A stretch of 64,000 nt of DNA from Mycobacterium asiaticum (GTDB taxonomy: Bacteria; Actinomycetota; Actinomycetes; Mycobacteriales; Mycobacteriaceae), in NCBI RefSeq assembly GCF_001673365.1, contig NZ_LZLS01000214.1:50612-114611 (forward strand), in the 5' to 3' direction. Position numbers and translations under genes: made by a program. The notes beneath the pieces were generated by a model. It was not told the origin of the DNA and ran no database searches. It was given only the letters and a program-made list of their open reading frames with translations. Positions 7,877 to 19,130 of the stretch are shown piece by piece. How positions within the stretch are numbered: the first letter of the stretch is position 1; the number at the start of each line of letters is the position of its first letter.

Positions 7877-8874
7877 ACTTCGAATACGAAAGTAGCCGGC
7901 AAATGGTGGTCTCCGACCGAGTGCTGTACCGCGAGTTGATGACTGACAATCTGCGCTGGGATGCCCTGCAGTTGCGCGACGGCGACATCATCATCTCGAC
8001 GCCGCCCAAGTGCGGCATGACCTGGACGCAGCGCCTGGTGTCGCTGATCGTGTTCGACGGCCCGGATCTGCCCGGTCCGTTGTCGACGGTGTCCCCGTGG
8101 CTGGATCAGACCATCCGTCCCCTCGACGAGGTCATCGCGATCCTCGATGCCCAGCAGCACCGTCGGTTCATCAAAACCCATACGCCCTTGGACGGCCTGG
8201 TGCTCGACGACCGGGTCACCTATCTGTGCGTGGGACGCGATCCGCGTGACGCGGCCGTGTCGATGCTGCATCAGACGACCAATATGGACCGCGATCGGAT
8301 GCGGCTGCTGCACGAGGCGGCGGTGCCGGCCGAACAGCGGCTGGGACCACCGGCTCCCCAACCGGGCAGCGGGCGCGGCGTCGTCGAAGAGTTCCGGCAC
8401 TGGTTGGAAGGCCCGGCGTTACCGCCCCCGGGGGTCGGGTTCACCCCGCCCAAGGGGATCGGCACCCTGGCCAACGTCATGCACCAATTCGGCAAGGTGT
8501 GGGAGCGGCGTCACCTGCCCAACGTGGCGCTCTTCCACTACGCCGACTACCAGGCAGACCTGGTGGGGGAGATGGTGCGACTAGCCGGGGTTCTCGGTTA
8601 TAACCTGAGCCGTGATCGCGCGCGGGAGTTGGCGCAGTACGCCACGCTCGGCGAAATGCGTTCTCATGCTTCCGAAATCGCGCCCAACACCACCGACGGC
8701 ATCTGGCGCAGCGACGAGCAGTTCTTTCGTCGCGGCGGCAACGGCGAGTGGCAGGAGTACTTCACCCGCGACGAGTACCGGCGCTACAACCATCGGATCA
8801 ACCAGTTGGGTGCACCGGAGATGCTGGCCTGGGCGCACGAGGGCCGGCGGGGCTGCGACCCCGAGGACGCGTGA
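7873..8874 (+). CDS. PAPS-dependent (glyco)lipid sulfotransferase (Rv1373-like)
   Basis: This 333-residue cytosolic sulfotransferase has the 5'-phosphosulfate loop TPPKCGMTWTQ near residue 40 and the 3'-phosphate-binding segment CVGRDPRDAAVSMLH near residue 120, the two PAPS-binding signatures of the family. The M. tuberculosis counterpart Rv1373 has been described as a glycolipid sulfotransferase. Its ATG overlaps the pks18 stop. The overlap suggests that its acceptor may be the hydroxylated pyrone or alkyl product of the two preceding enzymes, but that link is inference. Confidence 0.9.
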   Translation: MNFEYESSRQMVVSDRVLYRELMTDNLRWDALQLRDGDIIISTPPKCGMTWTQRLVSLIVFDGPDLPGPLSTVSPWLDQTIRPLDEVIAILDAQQHRRFIKTHTPLDGLVLDDRVTYLCVGRDPRDAAVSMLHQTTNMDRDRMRLLHEAAVPAEQRLGPPAPQPGSGRGVVEEFRHWLEGPALPPPGVGFTPPKGIGTLANVMHQFGKVWERRHLPNVALFHYADYQADLVGEMVRLAGVLGYNLSRDRARELAQYATLGEMRSHASEIAPNTTDGIWRSDEQFFRRGGNGEWQEYFTRDEYRRYNHRINQLGAPEMLAWAHEGRRGCDPEDA

Positions 8875-8888
8875 GTTCAGGCGCCGGA

Positions 8889-9557
8889 TCAGGTTGCTTG
8901 GCGTCGCAGCGCTTTGACGTACCAGAAGGACATCTCGGTTTCGGTTCCGTCCAATTCGCGGTTCAGCGTGACGGGGTCGGCCGACTCGATGTCCCAGCCG
9001 GCGCCGTCGAGGACCTCGCGCAGCGTCTGCTCTGACACCGATGGCCTCTTGAACGCGATACCTTCCTCGCTCGACGTGTTGCTGTCGCAGAAGCAACTGA
9101 TCAGCAGGGTGGCGCCCGGCCGGGTGGCGCGGTGCACCGCGGCCGCGTAGCTGCGTTTGCCCTCGTCGTCGAGGCAGTGGAACATGCCGCTGTCGACGAC
9201 CGTGTCGAACGCGTCGGTGTAGCCGTCGAGCCTGGTGGAGTCGGTGACCGCGAACGTGACGTTGATGCCGGCGTCGGCGGCGCGCTGTTCGGCGGTGCGC
9301 AGGGCGGTCGGAGAGATGTCCAGACCGGTGACGGTGTAGCCGTTTGTGGCCAGGTAGATCGCGTTGTCGCCGAGCCCGCAGCCGATATCGAGCACGTCGC
9401 CGTGTACCCAGCCGGAGTTGTGCCAGGCGACGACGCTTTCCTTGGGCGCCTTGGTATCCCACGGCGGCGTCGGGACAGGCGGCAGGCCTTCACCCGGGCT
9501 TTCACCGCGGTAGAGAGCGTCGAAATCGATGTGGGGGGAGAAACTCGGGTTGCTCAT
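8889..9557 (-). CDS. SAM-dependent methyltransferase (Rv1377c-like)
   Basis: This 222-residue class I methyltransferase carries motif I VLDIGCGLGDNAIYLA near residue 60, the acidic strand end GLDISPTAL, and a later VVDSGMFHCLDD motif. The layout is that of small-molecule methyltransferases such as the TehB/thiopurine type. The substrate is unknown. An upstream extension of the frame to 9602 is not used because the ATG at 9557 lies 7 bases after a TACGCT -10 hexamer. The gene converges with the sulfotransferase gene; only 14 bases lie between the stops. Confidence 0.85.
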   Translation of the reverse strand: MSNPSFSPHIDFDALYRGESPGEGLPPVPTPPWDTKAPKESVVAWHNSGWVHGDVLDIGCGLGDNAIYLATNGYTVTGLDISPTALRTAEQRAADAGINVTFAVTDSTRLDGYTDAFDTVVDSGMFHCLDDEGKRSYAAAVHRATRPGATLLISCFCDSNTSSEEGIAFKRPSVSEQTLREVLDGAGWDIESADPVTLNRELDGTETEMSFWYVKALRRQAT

Positions 9558-9564
9558 TTCCGCC

Positions 9565-9570
9565 AGCGTA
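9565..9570 (-). promoter_or_regulatory. -10 hexamer of a predicted leaderless promoter (methyltransferase)
   Basis: TACGCT on the minus strand ends 7 bases before the ATG at 9557. Confidence 0.45.
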
Positions 9571-9672
9571 GGCTCGCGCGGGCGGTGTGGCGAAAATTTC
9601 ACGACGGTTTCGGTTGCGCATAATTACGGCAGCTACCCGCGGCGAGCCGGGCCGATACCGGTTGTCAGCCTT

Positions 9673-9678
9673 TAGGGT
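9673..9678 (+). promoter_or_regulatory. -10 hexamer of a predicted leaderless promoter (CBM2 protein)
   Basis: TAGGGT is followed by 8 bases and the ATG at 9687. No Shine-Dalgarno sequence is visible in the gap. Confidence 0.4.
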
Positions 9679-9686
9679 TGAGTGCT

Positions 9687-10115
9687 ATGGGCGGACCGGA
9701 CAATCACGTGAAGCGCTGGCGCACAGTGCTTCACGTAGCCGTGTCGGCATTGGTAGTTGCCATCCTCGGACTCGCGGGCACCCCTCCAGCTCATGCGGCC
9801 GCGGCCACCGCGACGCTGTCGGTGTCACATACGTGGCAGGACGGTTTCATCGCCCATTTCGCCATCACCAACTCGAGCATCGCGCCGCTAAGTGATTGGC
9901 GACTTGAGTTCGACATGCCGGCGGGCCAATCCGTCTCGCACGCGTGGAACAGCACTGTTACCCAATCTGGCACGCACTATGTGCTCACTCCCGCGAACTG
10001 GAATCGCGTCGTCGCGCCCGGTGGTTCAGCCACAGGTGGTTTCCGAGGCGTGCTGCGCGGCACCTACTCGCCCCCGTCGAATTGCGTGCTCAACCGGCAA
10101 TACCCCTGCAGCTAG
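9687..10115 (+). CDS. Small secreted CBM2 carbohydrate-binding protein (Rv1987-like)
   Basis: This 142-residue protein has an N-terminal signal peptide: basic KRWR, then a hydrophobic core, then the AHA cleavage motif near residue 37. One family 2 carbohydrate-binding module of about 100 residues follows, with the conserved aromatic positions HTWQDGF, LSDWRLEF, AWNST and PANWNRVVAPGGSATGGF. No catalytic domain follows. Such modules bind cellulose or chitin, so the product probably binds an extracellular polysaccharide. It is very like M. tuberculosis Rv1987 as I recall it, although that gene sits in a different part of the genome. The only two Cys lie close together near the C-terminus. Confidence 0.85.
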   Translation: MGGPDNHVKRWRTVLHVAVSALVVAILGLAGTPPAHAAAATATLSVSHTWQDGFIAHFAITNSSIAPLSDWRLEFDMPAGQSVSHAWNSTVTQSGTHYVLTPANWNRVVAPGGSATGGFRGVLRGTYSPPSNCVLNRQYPCS

Positions 10116-10175
10116 CGGCGCGACCGCTGCGACGCTCGGGGCACGCCCCAAGCCTCTCCGGGGAGTGCCATCTCT

Positions 10176-10248
10176 TTTGCCCGCCTCCGAGCGACTAATT
10201 TTGCGGACTACGCAGCGGCGACGTCGTAGTCGCTCGGAGCCGGGCAAA
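10176..10248. repeat. Long inverted repeat between CBM2 gene and pyrR
   Basis: Two 22-base arms (10176-10197 and 10227-10248) match at 21 positions around a 29-base loop. Inside the loop GACTACG (10206-10212) can pair with CGTAGTC (10225-10231), giving a competing smaller hairpin. A sequence with 19 of 22 matches to the left arm recurs at the window end (63979-64000), so this looks like an interspersed palindrome that may serve as a terminator. Confidence 0.6.
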
Positions 10249-10374
10249 TACATACATATCTTCCTGCCGGGGCTGCCGGGGCAGTTGTGACTCATGTGAT
10301 GAGTGCTCCGCCATGCGCACTAAACGCTGCGCGCGTCCTTCCCAACGGCGGATTCGTCCGACGTAGGCCCGTGC

Positions 10375-10380
10375 TAGGCT
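10375..10380 (+). promoter_or_regulatory. Candidate -10 hexamer of the pyr operon promoter
   Basis: TAGGCT lies 65 bases before the pyrR ATG, which leaves room for the PyrR-type leader between 10405 and 10440. No convincing -35 element is visible. Confidence 0.4.
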
Positions 10381-10404
10381 GCCCGGCAGTCGACATCCTT
10401 TAAC

Positions 10405-10440
10405 GATCCGTCCGGAGAGGCGGAGAAGGAGGTCAGGATC
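10405..10440 (+). promoter_or_regulatory. Candidate PyrR-binding loop over the pyrR ribosome binding site
   Basis: GATCC (10405-10409) pairs with GGATC (10436-10440) and encloses a GGAGAGGC segment typical of PyrR anti-antiterminator loops, together with the Shine-Dalgarno AAGGAGG (10426-10432). UMP-bound PyrR would close this stem and block translation. PyrR-dependent translational repression has been described in M. smegmatis. Confidence 0.6.
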
Positions 10441-10444
10441 CCGC

Positions 10445-10990
10445 ATGGGTAATGCGCGAGAACTGATGTCAGCGGCCGATGTGGGCCGCACCATCTCCCG
10501 CATGGCGCATCAGATCATCGAAAAGACCGCGCTGGACAACCCCGACTCCAACCGGGTGGTGCTACTCGGAATTCCGACGCGCGGCGTGACTCTGGCCAGC
10601 CGCCTGTCCGCCAACATCGCCGAGTACAGCGGCGTGAAAGTCGGTCACGGCGCACTGGATATCACGCTCTACCGTGACGATCTGATGATCAAACCCCCAC
10701 GGCCACTGGAAGCGACGTCCATTCCGCCCGGTGGCATCGACGACGCGCTGGTGATTCTCGTCGACGACGTGCTGTACTCCGGGCGCTCGACGCGCTCCGC
10801 GCTGGACGCCTTGCGCGACGTGGGCCGGCCGCGGGCCGTGCAACTGGCGGTGCTCGTCGACCGCGGCCATCGCGAGCTGCCGATCCGAGCCGATTATGTC
10901 GGCAAGAACGTGCCCACCTCACGCAGCGAGAGCGTGCACGTACAACTCAACGAGGACGACGGTCGAGATGGCGTGGTGATCACCCGATGA
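10445..10990 (+). CDS. pyrR: PyrR pyr-operon regulator / uracil phosphoribosyltransferase
   Basis: This 181-residue protein has the type I PRTase fold with the PRPP loop VILVDDVLYSGRSTRSALDAL near residue 100 and the RGHRELPIRADYVGKNVPTS segment typical of PyrR. It binds pyr mRNA in a UMP-dependent way and may have weak uracil phosphoribosyltransferase activity. It is the first gene of an overlapping operon; its stop overlaps the pyrB start. The leader before it carries a candidate target site for the protein itself. Confidence 0.95.
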   Translation: MGNARELMSAADVGRTISRMAHQIIEKTALDNPDSNRVVLLGIPTRGVTLASRLSANIAEYSGVKVGHGALDITLYRDDLMIKPPRPLEATSIPPGGIDDALVILVDDVLYSGRSTRSALDALRDVGRPRAVQLAVLVDRGHRELPIRADYVGKNVPTSRSESVHVQLNEDDGRDGVVITR

Positions 10991-11946
10991 CTCCGAGGCA
11001 CCTGTTGGCCGCGGGCGATCTCACCAGGGACGAAGCCACCGCGATCCTCGATGACGCGGACCGGTTCGCCCAGGCCCTCGTCGGTCGGGACATCAAAAAG
11101 CTGCCCACATTGCGAGGTCGCACCGTGGTCACCATGTTCTACGAGAACTCCACCCGCACCCGGGTGTCGTTCGAGGTGGCCGGCAAGTGGATGAGCGCCG
11201 ACGTGGTCAACGTCAGCGCATCCGGATCCTCGGTGGGCAAAGGCGAGTCGCTGCGCGACACCGCGCTGACGCTGCGCGCGGCCGGCGCCGACGCGCTGAT
11301 CATTCGGCACCCCGCATCCGGGGCGGCGCATCTACTGGCCGACTGGACTTCTGAGGCCGCGACGGCGACAGGCCCGTCGGTGATCAACGCCGGCGACGGC
11401 ACCCACGAGCATCCCACCCAGGCGCTGCTGGACGCCTTGACCATCCGGCAGCGCCTCGGCGGCATCGACGGGCGTCGCATCGTCATCGTCGGCGACATCC
11501 TGCACAGCCGGGTCGCCCGCTCGAACGTCATGCTGCTGCACACCCTGGGCGCCGAGATCGTGCTCGTGGCACCGCCGACGCTGCTGCCGCGCGGCGTCGA
11601 AAACTGGCCGGTCACCGTCTCCAACGACTTCGACGCCGAACTGCCCGCCGCCGACGGCGTGCTGATGCTGCGGGTGCAGGCTGAGCGGATGAACGGCGGC
11701 TTCTTCCCGTCGGTGCGCGAATATTCGACGCTCTACGGGCTGTCGGCGCGGCGCCAGGCGTTGTTGCCCGGGCACGCCGTCGTGCTGCACCCGGGCCCGA
11801 TGCTGCGCGGCATGGAGATTTCGTCCTCGGTGGCTGACTCATCGCAATCTGCTGTGCTGCAACAGGTTTCCAACGGGGTGCACGTGCGGATGGCGGTGCT
11901 GTTCCATGTCCTGGTGGGGGCGACGGAAGAAGAGGGCGCGGCATGA
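10987..11946 (+). CDS. pyrB: Aspartate carbamoyltransferase catalytic chain
   Basis: This 319-residue enzyme carries the carbamoyl-phosphate motif STRTRVSFE near residue 54, and HPTQALLDALTI near residue 140 in the aspartate/hinge region. It makes carbamoyl-aspartate, the committed step of pyrimidine synthesis. No regulatory-chain gene (pyrI) is nearby, as is usual for actinobacteria. It overlaps pyrR and pyrC by ATGA at both ends. Confidence 0.97.
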   Translation: MTPRHLLAAGDLTRDEATAILDDADRFAQALVGRDIKKLPTLRGRTVVTMFYENSTRTRVSFEVAGKWMSADVVNVSASGSSVGKGESLRDTALTLRAAGADALIIRHPASGAAHLLADWTSEAATATGPSVINAGDGTHEHPTQALLDALTIRQRLGGIDGRRIVIVGDILHSRVARSNVMLLHTLGAEIVLVAPPTLLPRGVENWPVTVSNDFDAELPAADGVLMLRVQAERMNGGFFPSVREYSTLYGLSARRQALLPGHAVVLHPGPMLRGMEISSSVADSSQSAVLQQVSNGVHVRMAVLFHVLVGATEEEGAA

Positions 11947-13235
11947 GTGTGCTGATCAGGGGGGTTCGTCGCTACGGCGAAGGCGAGCAAATAGACGTAC
12001 TCGTCGACGACGGCCAAATCGCCGACATCGGCACCGATCTGGCGATCCCGGATCTTGCTGACGTCATCGACGCCACCGGCCATGTTCTGTTACCCGGGTT
12101 CGTGGACCTGCACACACACCTGCGTGAGCCTGGCCGCGAATACGCCGAGGACATCGAAACGGGTTCGGCCGCAGCCGCTTTGGGCGGCTATACGGCAGTG
12201 TTCGCAATGGCCAACACCCATCCGGTCGCTGACAGCCCCGTGGTTACCGACCACGTCTGGCACCGAGGTCAGCAGGTCGGCCTGGTGGACGTGCATCCGG
12301 TGGGCGCGGTCACCGTCGGGTTGGCCGGCGTCGAGTTGACCGAGATGGGCATGATGAAAGCCGGTGCGGCCCAGGTGCGGATGTTCTCCGACGACGGCAT
12401 CTGCGTGCATGACCCGCTGGTGATGCGCCGCGCGCTGGAATACGCCACCGGTCTTGGTGTGCTGATCGCCCAGCATGCCGAAGAACCCAGGCTGACCGTC
12501 GGCGCCGTCGCGCACGAAGGGCCGGCCGCCGCGCGGCTCGGCCTGGCCGGATGGCCCAGGGCTGCCGAAGAATCCATTGTCGCGCGCGATGCACTGCTGG
12601 CGCGCGACGCCGGTGCCCGGGTGCACATCTGCCACGCTTCCACCGCGGGCACCGTCGAGATCGTGAAATGGGCCAAAGCTCAAGGCATTTCGATCACAGC
12701 CGAGGTGACTCCGCATCACCTGCTGCTCGACGACAGCAGGCTGGCCAGCTACGACGGCCGAAATCGGGTCAACCCGCCGCTGCGCGAAGCCTCCGACGCG
12801 GTTGCGCTGCGTCAGGCACTGGCCGACGGGACCATCGACTGTGTGGCCACCGATCACGCCCCGCACGCCGAGCACGAAAAGTGTGTCGAGTTCTCCGCGG
12901 CGCGACCCGGGATGCTCGGCTTGCAGACGGCGCTGTCGGTGGTGGTGCAGACGATGGTGGAGCCGGGCCTGCTGAGCTGGCGCGACGTCGCCCGGGTGAT
13001 GAGCGAAAACCCGGCCCGCATCGTCGGATTGCCCGATCAGGGCCGTCCGCTCGAAGTGGGGGAGCCGGCCAATTTGACTGTGGTCGACCCCGCCGCCACG
13101 TGGACCGTTACCGGCGACGAGCTGGCCAGCCGGTCGGCCAACACCCCGTATGAGTCGATGACACTGCCGGCCAAAGTGACGGCGACGCTGCTGCGCGGAA
13201 GGGTCACCGCCCGCGACGGGAAGAGTCCGGCATGA
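11943..13235 (+). CDS. pyrC: Dihydroorotase
   Basis: This 430-residue metal-dependent amidohydrolase has the zinc motif DLHTHLREPG near residue 58, the HICHAST segment, and ATDHAPHAEHE near residue 305. It cyclises carbamoyl-aspartate to dihydroorotate in the cytosol. It has the size of the class I (long) bacterial dihydroorotases. It overlaps pyrB and the small membrane protein gene after it. Confidence 0.97.
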   Translation: MSVLIRGVRRYGEGEQIDVLVDDGQIADIGTDLAIPDLADVIDATGHVLLPGFVDLHTHLREPGREYAEDIETGSAAAALGGYTAVFAMANTHPVADSPVVTDHVWHRGQQVGLVDVHPVGAVTVGLAGVELTEMGMMKAGAAQVRMFSDDGICVHDPLVMRRALEYATGLGVLIAQHAEEPRLTVGAVAHEGPAAARLGLAGWPRAAEESIVARDALLARDAGARVHICHASTAGTVEIVKWAKAQGISITAEVTPHHLLLDDSRLASYDGRNRVNPPLREASDAVALRQALADGTIDCVATDHAPHAEHEKCVEFSAARPGMLGLQTALSVVVQTMVEPGLLSWRDVARVMSENPARIVGLPDQGRPLEVGEPANLTVVDPAATWTVTGDELASRSANTPYESMTLPAKVTATLLRGRVTARDGKSPA

Positions 13236-13741
13236 ACTCAGGCACGCTGGTGGGATCGCTGATCTTCGCGGCGGTGCTGGTGGTGGTACTTGCCGTGGTG
13301 ATCCAGCTGATGATGCGGGGCTGGCGGCGCCGGGCCGAGCGGCAGGTGGAGCTGATCGGCGAGTTGCCCGGCCTGCCCGACGAGGTGGGCGCCGCCGAGG
13401 TCACCACTCAAGGTCTGTACGTCGGTTGCACGCTGTCGCCGGCCTGGAACGACCGGGTCGCGGTGGGCGATCTGGGTTACCGCAGCAAGGCGGTGCTGAC
13501 CCGCTACCCCGAAGGGATCCTGGTCGAACGTATTCGTGCACAACCTATTTGGATCTCACGCGAGTCGCTGGTCGGCCTGCGCACCGAGCGGGCTATCGCG
13601 GGAAAGGTCGCAGCCCGCAACGGGCTGTTGGCAATTCAGTGGCGGCTGCCCACCGGCACCGAGATATGCACGGGTTTTCGGGCCGACAACCGCGACGAGT
13701 ATGCGAAGTGGCTAGAGGAGGAGAGCGGCTCAAGTGAGTAA
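13232..13741 (+). CDS. Single-pass membrane protein with PH-like domain (Rv1382-like)
   Basis: This 169-residue protein has one N-terminal membrane helix (about residues 5-28), a basic stop-transfer GWRRRAER, and a cytoplasmic domain of ~130 residues. The domain's alternating strands (LYVGCTLSP, RSKAVLTRYPEGILVERI, LLAIQWRLPTGTEICTGF) suggest a PH-like fold. The function is unknown. It sits between pyrC and carA at the same place as Rv1382 in M. tuberculosis, overlapping pyrC by 4 and carA by 8 bases, so it is expressed with the pyrimidine enzymes. Confidence 0.8.
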   Translation: MNSGTLVGSLIFAAVLVVVLAVVIQLMMRGWRRRAERQVELIGELPGLPDEVGAAEVTTQGLYVGCTLSPAWNDRVAVGDLGYRSKAVLTRYPEGILVERIRAQPIWISRESLVGLRTERAIAGKVAARNGLLAIQWRLPTGTEICTGFRADNRDEYAKWLEEESGSSE

Positions 13742-14861
13742 AGCGCTGCTGGTGCTCGAAGACGGGCGCGTCTTCACCGGCACCACATTCGGAGCGATCG
13801 GTCAGACGCTGGGGGAAGCCGTATTCAGCACCGGCATGTCCGGCTACCAGGAGACGCTGACCGACCCCAGCTATCACCGCCAGATCGTGGTGGCTACCGC
13901 CCCGCAGATCGGCAACACCGGGTGGAACGACGAAGACGGCGAGAGCCGTGCCGACAAGATCTGGGTCGCTGGTTACGCGGTGCGCGACCCCTCGCCGCGT
14001 GCTTCCAACTGGCGTGCCACCGGCACGCTGGAGCGTGAGCTGGTCCGGCAGCGCGTCGTCGGGATCGCCGGAATCGACACCCGCGCGGTGGTGCGTCACC
14101 TCCGCAGCCGCGGCTCGATGAAGGCCGGCGTGTTCTCCGGCGCGGCACTGGCCGAGCCCGAAGAACTGGTCGAACGCGTCCGTGCCCAAGAGCCGATGCT
14201 GGGCGCCGACCTGGCCGGCGAGGTCAGCACACCTGACAGCTACATCGTCGAACCCGAAGGGGCGCAGGGGCTTCCGAGGTTCACCGTGGTGGCTTTGGAC
14301 CTCGGTATCAAGACCAACACGCCGCGCAATTTCGCCAGTCGCGGGATCCGCAGCCACGTGCTACCGGCGTCGACGACCTTCGAGCAGATCGCCGAAATCA
14401 AGCCGGACGGTGTGTTCCTGTCCAACGGTCCGGGCGACCCCGCCACCGCGGATCACATCGTCGCACTCACCCGCGAGGTGCTCGGCGCCGGAATCCCGTT
14501 GTTCGGCATCTGCTTTGGCAACCAGATCCTGGGCCGCGCCTTGGGCTTGTCTACCTACAAGATGGTGTTCGGACACCGCGGAATCAATATTCCCGTCATC
14601 GACCACGCCACCGGCCGGGTCGCCGTGACCGCGCAGAACCATGGCTTCGCGTTGGAAGGGGAAGCCGGCCAGTCCTTCGACACCCCGTTCGGGTCAGCCG
14701 TAGTCAGCCACACGTGCGCCAACGACGGCGTGGTCGAAGGCGTCAAACTCAAGGATGGACAAGCGTTTTCGGTGCAGTACCATCCCGAGGCCGCGGCCGG
14801 ACCCCACGATGCGGAATACCTGTTCGACCAATTCGTCGACCTGATGGAAGGGGACCGCTAG
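13734..14861 (+). CDS. carA: Carbamoyl-phosphate synthase small (glutaminase) subunit
   Basis: This 375-residue subunit has an N-terminal domain with FGAIGQTLGEAVFSTGMSGYQE and a class I glutamine amidotransferase domain. The nucleophile Cys lies in GICFGNQILG near residue 260, and the His/Glu pair in YHPEAAAGPHD near residue 350. It supplies ammonia from glutamine to CarB for carbamoyl phosphate. The start is GTG, overlapping the preceding gene by 8 bases. Its stop TAG lies in the first copy of an 11-bp direct repeat that brackets an insertion-like element before carB. Confidence 0.97.
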   Translation: MSKALLVLEDGRVFTGTTFGAIGQTLGEAVFSTGMSGYQETLTDPSYHRQIVVATAPQIGNTGWNDEDGESRADKIWVAGYAVRDPSPRASNWRATGTLERELVRQRVVGIAGIDTRAVVRHLRSRGSMKAGVFSGAALAEPEELVERVRAQEPMLGADLAGEVSTPDSYIVEPEGAQGLPRFTVVALDLGIKTNTPRNFASRGIRSHVLPASTTFEQIAEIKPDGVFLSNGPGDPATADHIVALTREVLGAGIPLFGICFGNQILGRALGLSTYKMVFGHRGINIPVIDHATGRVAVTAQNHGFALEGEAGQSFDTPFGSAVVSHTCANDGVVEGVKLKDGQAFSVQYHPEAAAGPHDAEYLFDQFVDLMEGDR

Positions 14862-14952
14862 TGCCATCGCTGCCGAGCGTGCACAAATGCACGGCGACAC
14901 GCCATAAACCTTGTACATTTGCGCACCTTCACGCCACGGAAGCGGGCCGCTA

Positions 14953-14957
<5 letters not shown>
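14855..14957. mobile_element. 92-bp MIRU/MITE-like insertion between carA and carB
   Basis: CCGCTAGTGCC occurs at 14855-14865 and again at 14947-14957. The first copy contains the carA stop TAG and the second contains the carB start GTG. The 81 bases between hold a palindrome, GTGCACAAATGCAC (14879-14892) with GTACATTTGCGCAC (14913-14926), 12 of 14 paired. Without one repeat copy and the inner part, the stop and start would share a G (TAGTG), as in the other tight junctions of this operon. This is the footprint of a small element that duplicated its target. Confidence 0.6.
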
Positions 14958-18293
<3,336 letters not shown>

Positions 18294-18297
<4 letters not shown>

Positions 18298-19130
18298 CTG
18301 GTTTCGGGGTGCGCCTGGCGCAGGCCCGGTCCAGCCGCGGGCCGTTGTGCCTGGGCATTGATCCGCACCCCGAGCTGTTACGAGCCTGGCAGCTACCCAC
18401 CACCGCAGACGGCCTGGCGGCGTTCTGCGACGTCTGTGTGGAGGCCTACGCCGGGTTCGCGATGGTCAAACCTCAGGTGGCATTTTTCGAGGCGTACGGC
18501 GCCGCCGGATTCACGGTGCTCGAACGCACCATCGCCGCGCTGCGGGCCAACGGGGTACTGGTGCTGGCTGATGCCAAGCGCGGCGATATCGGGTCGACGA
18601 TGGCCGCCTACGCCGCGGCCTGGGCCGGTGATTCGCCGTTGGCCGCCGACGCCGTGACCGCTTCGCCTTATCTCGGGTTCGGCTCGTTGCGTCCGCTGTT
18701 GGAGGTCGCCTCCGCACACGACCGCGGGGTGTTCGTGCTCGCCGCCACGTCCAATCCGGAGGGGTCGACGGTGCAGCGCGCCGATGCCGGCGGACGCACG
18801 GTGGCCCAGTTGATCGTGGACCATGTCGGGGATTTCAACCGCGGAGCCAGCCAGAACGGCACCGCGACGCAGGAGGGATCGGTGGGAGTAGTGGTCGGCG
18901 CCACCGTCCTGCAGGCACCCGACCTGAGCGAGTTGGGCGGCCCGGTACTGGTGCCCGGCGTGGGGGCGCAGGGCGGTCGCCCCGAGGCACTGGCAGGCCT
19001 GGGCGGGGCGGCGTCGCATCAGTTGTGGCCCGCGGTGTCGCGCGAGGTGCTGCGTTCGGGACCGGATGTCGCCGCGGTCCGTGCCGCCGCCCAACGCATG
19101 CTCGACGCCGTCGACTATCTCAACGGGTAG
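18294..19130 (+). CDS. pyrF: Orotidine 5'-phosphate decarboxylase
   Basis: This 278-residue TIM-barrel enzyme of the long actinobacterial type carries the catalytic Asp/Lys motif LADAKRGDIGSTM near residue 97, GIDPHPELL at the N-terminus, and the phosphate-binding VLVPGVGAQGGRPE near residue 220. It converts OMP to UMP, the last step of the pathway. GTG start, overlapping the carB stop (GTGA). It is the last gene of the pyr operon; no gene follows for 690 bases. Confidence 0.96.

Noticed and set aside
14866..14946. Ordinary intergenic terminator between carA and carB
   Set aside because: The exact 11-bp flanking repeats carrying the stop and start codons, and the need to transcribe carB, argue for an inserted element instead.
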